DNA from: Rubritepida sp.
Lineage (GTDB): Bacteria; Pseudomonadota; Alphaproteobacteria; Acetobacterales; Acetobacteraceae
Assembly: GCA_007129145.1 (NCBI GenBank)
Contig: SKWC01000109.1
Coordinates: 1-9,011 of the forward strand
DNA length: 9,011 nt
Reading direction: 5' to 3'
Shown: in pieces, positions 6,089 through 9,011 of the stretch
Position numbering within the stretch: position 1 is the first letter of the stretch
How the letters are laid out: each line of letters begins with the position of its first letter
Notes under the pieces: generated by a model
The model's input: the letters and a program-made list of their open reading frames with translations, nothing else
Database searches by the model: none
What the model was told of the DNA's origin: nothing
Translations under genes and position numbers: made by a program

Positions 6089-6958
6089 ATGCCGACGAAG
6101 ATCGAGAAGGACCACATCTCCGGCCAGGAGACGACGGGTCATGAGTGGGACGGGCTGAAGGAGCTGAACACGCCCCTGCCCAAGTGGTGGCTCTACACCT
6201 TCTACGCGACCATCCTGTTCTCGCTGGTCTGGGTGATCCTCTACCCGGCCTTCCCCATCCAGGGCTGGACCGGGCTGACCGGCTGGACCGCGCGCGGCGC
6301 CCTGCCCGCCCAGCTGGAGGCCGAGCGCGCCCGCACCGAGCCCATGCTGGCCCGCGTGCGCGAGGCGGGGCTGCAGGGCACCGCGGATGATCCGGAGCTG
6401 CGCGCCTTCGCCCTCGCCGGCGGGCGCATCGGCTTCGCCAACAACTGCGCCGGCTGCCATGGCGCGGGCGGCCAGGGCGCGCCGGGCGGCTTCCCCAACC
6501 TCGCCGATGATGACTGGCTGTTCGGCGGCACGCTTGAGGACATCCACCACACCATCGCGCACGGCGTGCGCGCCGGCGAGAGCGACCAGGAACGCGGCAT
6601 CCCGATGCCCGCCTTCCTGGCCATGGGCATGCTGACCCCGGCCGAGATCGCCGACACCGCCGAATTCGTCCTCAGCTTCACGGGCCGCGCCACCGACGAG
6701 GCGGCCGCGCAGCGCGGGGCCGAGCATTACGAGATCAACTGCTCTTCCTGCCACGGCCCGGCCGGCGAGGGCATGCGCGAGCAGGGTGCGCCGGCGCTCA
6801 ACAACCAGATCTGGCTCTATGGCGGCGACCGGCAGAGCATCATCCGCTCGATCGCCTACAGCCGCGCCGGCGTGATGCCCTCCTGGCAGGGGCGCCTCGA
6901 TCCCGCGATGGTCACCATGATCACCGTCTACGTCCACGCGCTGGGCGGCGGGGAATAG
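6089..6958 (+). CDS. ccoP: cbb3-type cytochrome c oxidase subunit III (diheme cytochrome c)
   Basis: This 289-residue subunit accepts electrons from soluble or membrane cytochromes c or the bc1 complex and feeds them to CcoO. The N-terminus HEWDGLKELNTPLPKWWLYT (residues 18-37) is the CcoP signature. It is followed by a single membrane helix (about 34-53) and two periplasmic cytochrome c domains. The heme sites are Cys120-Ala-Gly-Cys-His124 and Cys218-Ser-Ser-Cys-His222, with Met173 (GIPMPAF) and Met263 (VMPSW) as likely axial ligands. The length is normal and no key residue is missing. An AAGGAAGG (6073-6080) lies about 8 bases before the ATG. It starts 15 bases after ccoQ in the same operon. 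Confidence 0.98.
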   Translation: MPTKIEKDHISGQETTGHEWDGLKELNTPLPKWWLYTFYATILFSLVWVILYPAFPIQGWTGLTGWTARGALPAQLEAERARTEPMLARVREAGLQGTADDPELRAFALAGGRIGFANNCAGCHGAGGQGAPGGFPNLADDDWLFGGTLEDIHHTIAHGVRAGESDQERGIPMPAFLAMGMLTPAEIADTAEFVLSFTGRATDEAAAQRGAEHYEINCSSCHGPAGEGMREQGAPALNNQIWLYGGDRQSIIRSIAYSRAGVMPSWQGRLDPAMVTMITVYVHALGGGE

Positions 6959-6974
6959 GGAAGGCCCAGGCGCA

Positions 6975-8462
6975 ATGAACGTGACGAGGCCCGGCAAGGC
7001 ACCCGTGGAGGACCCGCAGGGGTCGCTCTACGCCAGCCACCAGAAGGTCTATCCGCGCTCGGTCAAAGGCACGGTGCGCCAGGTGAAATGGGCGGTGCTG
7101 TGGCTGCTGCTGGCCTTGTACTATCTGGTGCCCTGGCTGCGCTGGGACCGCGGCGCGGGCGTGCCCGACCAGGCGGTGCTCGTGGACCTCTCCCACGGAC
7201 GGCTGTTCTTCCTGTGGTTCGAGATCTGGCCGCAGGAGGTGTATTTCCTGACGGGCGTGCTGGTGCTGGGCGCCATCGGGCTGTTCGCCGTGACCTCATT
7301 GTTCGGGCGCGTCTGGTGCGGCTTCACCTGCCCGCAGACCGTCTGGACCGACCTGTTCATGTGGATCGAGCGCCGCATCGAGGGTGACCGCAACGCGCGG
7401 ATCAAGCTCGACCAGGGGGCGCATGACGGCGCGTGGTGGAAGAAGAAGGCGCTGAAGCACGCCGCATGGCTGGGCATCGCCATGGCCACCGGCGGCGCCT
7501 GGATCATGTATTTCAACGACGCGCCGACCGTGACGCTGGATGTGCTGACCGGCCAGGCATCGCTCACGGTCTATGGATTCTTCGCGCTGTTCACCGCCAC
7601 CACCTACATTCTGGCCGGCGCCGCGCGCGAGCAGGTCTGCACCTACATGTGCCCCTGGCCGCGCTTCCAGGGTGCGATGCTGGACGAGAACAGCGTGGTG
7701 GTGACCTACCGCGGCTGGCGCGGCGAGCCGCGCGGCAAGCCCGAGGCCGCGCATGGCGATTGCGTGGCGTGCCAAGCCTGCGTGCATGTCTGCCCGACCG
7801 GCATCGACATCCGCGACGGCCAGCAGATGGAATGCATCGGCTGCGGGCTGTGTGTGGACGCCTGCGACGACATCATGGACCGGCTGGGCCGGCCGCGCGG
7901 CCTCGTCGCCTTCGAGACGCTGAAGAGCCTCGCCGCATCGCAGGCCGCCACCGCCGGCATGCCCCCGGGCGAGGCGCGCTTCACGGCCGGCATGGCCGCG
8001 CGCAAGCCGCAGAAGGTGATCCGCCCGCGCACCCTGATCTACAGCGGCATCCTGGTGGCGGTCACGGCGCTGATGCTTGGCGCCTGGCTGCTGCGCCCCA
8101 CCCTGACCCTGCATGTCGAGCGCGACCGCGCGCCGCTGTTCGTGCAGCTCTCGGACGGCGGCATCCGCAACGGCTACACGGTCCGCATCACCAACAAGAC
8201 ACGCGGCCAGAACACGCAGCTCATCCTCGTGCTGGAGGGGCCGCAGGGGCTGCAGATGCTGGTGCAGGAGGCGCCGCTGGACGCGCTCGGCCGCCCGATC
8301 CTGGCCGCCCGCGATGACGGGATCTCGCAATGGCGCACCCTCGTCACCGCGCCCCCCACCCTGCGCCTGCCGGAGAACACGCCCGTGACCTTCCGACTGA
8401 TCGACGCCGAGGGCCGCAGCATCGCCGCGCGCGGCAGCAGCTTCCTGGGGCCCCGGCCATGA
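6975..8462 (+). CDS. ccoG: Cytochrome c oxidase accessory protein CcoG (FixG/RdxA family)
   Basis: This is a 495-residue polyferredoxin-like membrane protein needed for maturation of cbb3 oxidase; family members have been linked to Cu(II) reduction during copper delivery. Membrane helices are predicted at about 38-55, 88-110, 161-180, 197-216 and 353-373. Two CX3C pairs lie near helix ends, Cys115/Cys119 (WCGFTCPQTVW) and Cys222/Cys226 (CTYMCPWPRFQ). Two 4Fe-4S ferredoxin motifs follow: Cys263-x2-Cys266-x2-Cys269-x3-Cys273-Pro, and Cys287-x2-Cys290-x2-Cys293-x3-Cys297. The C-terminal 120 or so residues form the Ig-like FixG_C domain (VRITNKT around 403-409). The start at 6975 gives the usual QGSLYASHQKVYPRSVKG N-terminal segment and lies 16 bases after ccoP. 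Its stop overlaps the ccoH start by four bases, so the two are probably translationally coupled. Confidence 0.97.
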   Translation: MNVTRPGKAPVEDPQGSLYASHQKVYPRSVKGTVRQVKWAVLWLLLALYYLVPWLRWDRGAGVPDQAVLVDLSHGRLFFLWFEIWPQEVYFLTGVLVLGAIGLFAVTSLFGRVWCGFTCPQTVWTDLFMWIERRIEGDRNARIKLDQGAHDGAWWKKKALKHAAWLGIAMATGGAWIMYFNDAPTVTLDVLTGQASLTVYGFFALFTATTYILAGAAREQVCTYMCPWPRFQGAMLDENSVVVTYRGWRGEPRGKPEAAHGDCVACQACVHVCPTGIDIRDGQQMECIGCGLCVDACDDIMDRLGRPRGLVAFETLKSLAASQAATAGMPPGEARFTAGMAARKPQKVIRPRTLIYSGILVAVTALMLGAWLLRPTLTLHVERDRAPLFVQLSDGGIRNGYTVRITNKTRGQNTQLILVLEGPQGLQMLVQEAPLDALGRPILAARDDGISQWRTLVTAPPTLRLPENTPVTFRLIDAEGRSIAARGSSFLGPRP

Positions 8463-8932
8463 GCGGCGCCTCGCGCCGGGAGGGCGAGCGCCGCAGCAGC
8501 TGGATCCCCTGGATCTTCGTGGGCGGCATGAGCATCGTGGTGGTGGTGAACGGCTTCATGGCCTTCTACGCCATCTCCACCTTCACCGGACTCACCACGG
8601 GCCAGGCCTATGACCGCGGCCGCGCCTACAACCTCATCCTGGAGGAAGCCGCCCGGCAGGACGCGCTGGGCTGGACCCCACTGGTGCGCATCGAGGAGGG
8701 GCGGATCGCCACCGCCGTGACGGACCGCGCGGGCGAAGCCGTCCCGGGCATCATCGAGGCCTATCTGCTGCGCCCCATCGAGGGCATCCGGGTGGAACTC
8801 GGCGCCGCCGCCCCGCGGCGCGGCTTCGACCTGCCCGACGGCCTCGCGCCCGGCCAGTGGGAGTTCCGCGGCCGCCTGACCGACCCCGAGGGCCGCCACC
8901 TCGACATCCGCCAGCGGCTGATGCTGCCTTGA
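8459..8932 (+). CDS. ccoH: FixH/CcoH family cbb3 oxidase assembly protein
   Basis: This 157-residue protein has one N-terminal membrane helix (about residues 17-40) and a periplasmic domain. The stretch FYAISTFTGLTTGQAYDRGR (residues 36-55), followed by AYNLILEEAARQDALGW, is the FixH family core. CcoH is an assembly factor that associates with the cbb3 complex and helps cofactor insertion. The frame is open upstream to an ATG at 8330 inside ccoG, but that extension is Arg/Pro-rich and unlike the family. The ATG at 8459 gives a normal-length protein whose start overlaps the ccoG stop in an ATGA. No clear SD precedes it, consistent with coupling to ccoG translation. It is followed directly by ccoI. 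Confidence 0.95.
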   Translation: MSGASRREGERRSSWIPWIFVGGMSIVVVVNGFMAFYAISTFTGLTTGQAYDRGRAYNLILEEAARQDALGWTPLVRIEEGRIATAVTDRAGEAVPGIIEAYLLRPIEGIRVELGAAAPRRGFDLPDGLAPGQWEFRGRLTDPEGRHLDIRQRLMLP

Positions 8933-9011
8933 GCCTGATCCGCCCCGCCGCCACCGAAGCGCCGCGCCAGAGCCGCGCGGCCTGCGCCCATTGCTGCGCG
9001 CCGGTGCCGGC
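8929..9011 (+). CDS. ccoI: Start of heavy-metal P-type ATPase CcoI (copper exporter for cbb3 assembly), 3' truncated
   Basis: Only the first 27 complete codons are present. The frame begins at a TTG that overlaps the ccoH stop (TTGA), mirroring the ATGA at ccoG/ccoH. No ATG or GTG is available in this frame before the conserved residues, so TTG (or the CTG at 8935) is the likely start. The translation contains CAHCCAPVPA near residues 19-28, matching the Cys-x-His/Tyr-Cys-x-x-Pro-Val-Pro element at the N-terminus of CcoI/FixI-type ATPases, just before their metal-binding domain. Position after ccoH agrees with the standard ccoGHIS order. CcoI moves copper across the inner membrane for the CuB site. 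The ATPase domains are outside the window, so the identification rests on this motif and on context. Confidence 0.8.
   Translation, partial: MSLIRPAATEAPRQSRAACAHCCAPVP

Noticed and set aside
7296..8330. Minus-strand 344-codon frame antisense to ccoG
   Set aside because: The plus strand carries an unmistakable CcoG with iron-sulfur motifs; the antisense product is His/Ala/Arg-rich without motifs.

Overview
The window is GC-rich DNA (about 70% by eye) with dense genes, no RNA genes, mobile elements, CRISPR arrays or long gene-free stretches. A complete ccoNOQP-ccoGH set followed by the start of ccoI, under a perfect FNR box, points to an alphaproteobacterium. Protein character and context suggest Rhodospirillales/Acetobacteraceae (Roseomonas-like), but that assignment is an inference from style and not a database match.

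Left part (1-2633, + strand): the 3' end of an N-acetylmuramoyl-L-alanine amidase (cell-wall hydrolase); a 194-residue HD-domain protein that looks like the PhnZ/TmpB mixed-valent diiron oxygenases, with all six expected metal ligands but one active-site position altered; and a 535-residue protein with two cadherin-like beta domains followed by a tandem array of four degenerate DUF4214-like helical units. These three genes have no obvious functional link.

Middle (2643-3616): a DUF2189 multi-pass membrane protein on the - strand, convergent with the DUF4214 gene and divergent from the oxidase operon. The 173-base divergent region holds TTGATCCACATCAA, a perfect FNR/FnrL/FixK-type site, which may serve both directions.

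Right part (3617-9011, + strand): a compact operon for the high-affinity cbb3-type cytochrome c oxidase. CcoN (heme-copper catalytic subunit), CcoO (monoheme c), CcoQ (small assembly/stability subunit) and CcoP (diheme c) form the enzyme. CcoG (4Fe-4S membrane protein), CcoH (assembly subunit) and CcoI (copper P-type ATPase, only the first 27 complete codons present) build it and supply its copper. Spacing is tight: 14 bases or so between the structural genes and 4-base start/stop overlaps at ccoG/ccoH and ccoH/ccoI. Together the genes allow respiration at low oxygen and are expected to be induced when oxygen falls.

I do not see a clearly new system here. The most interesting leads are the altered PhnZ-like HD protein, the leaderless-looking start of that gene, the cadherin/DUF4214 protein, and possible FNR co-regulation of the DUF2189 membrane protein.
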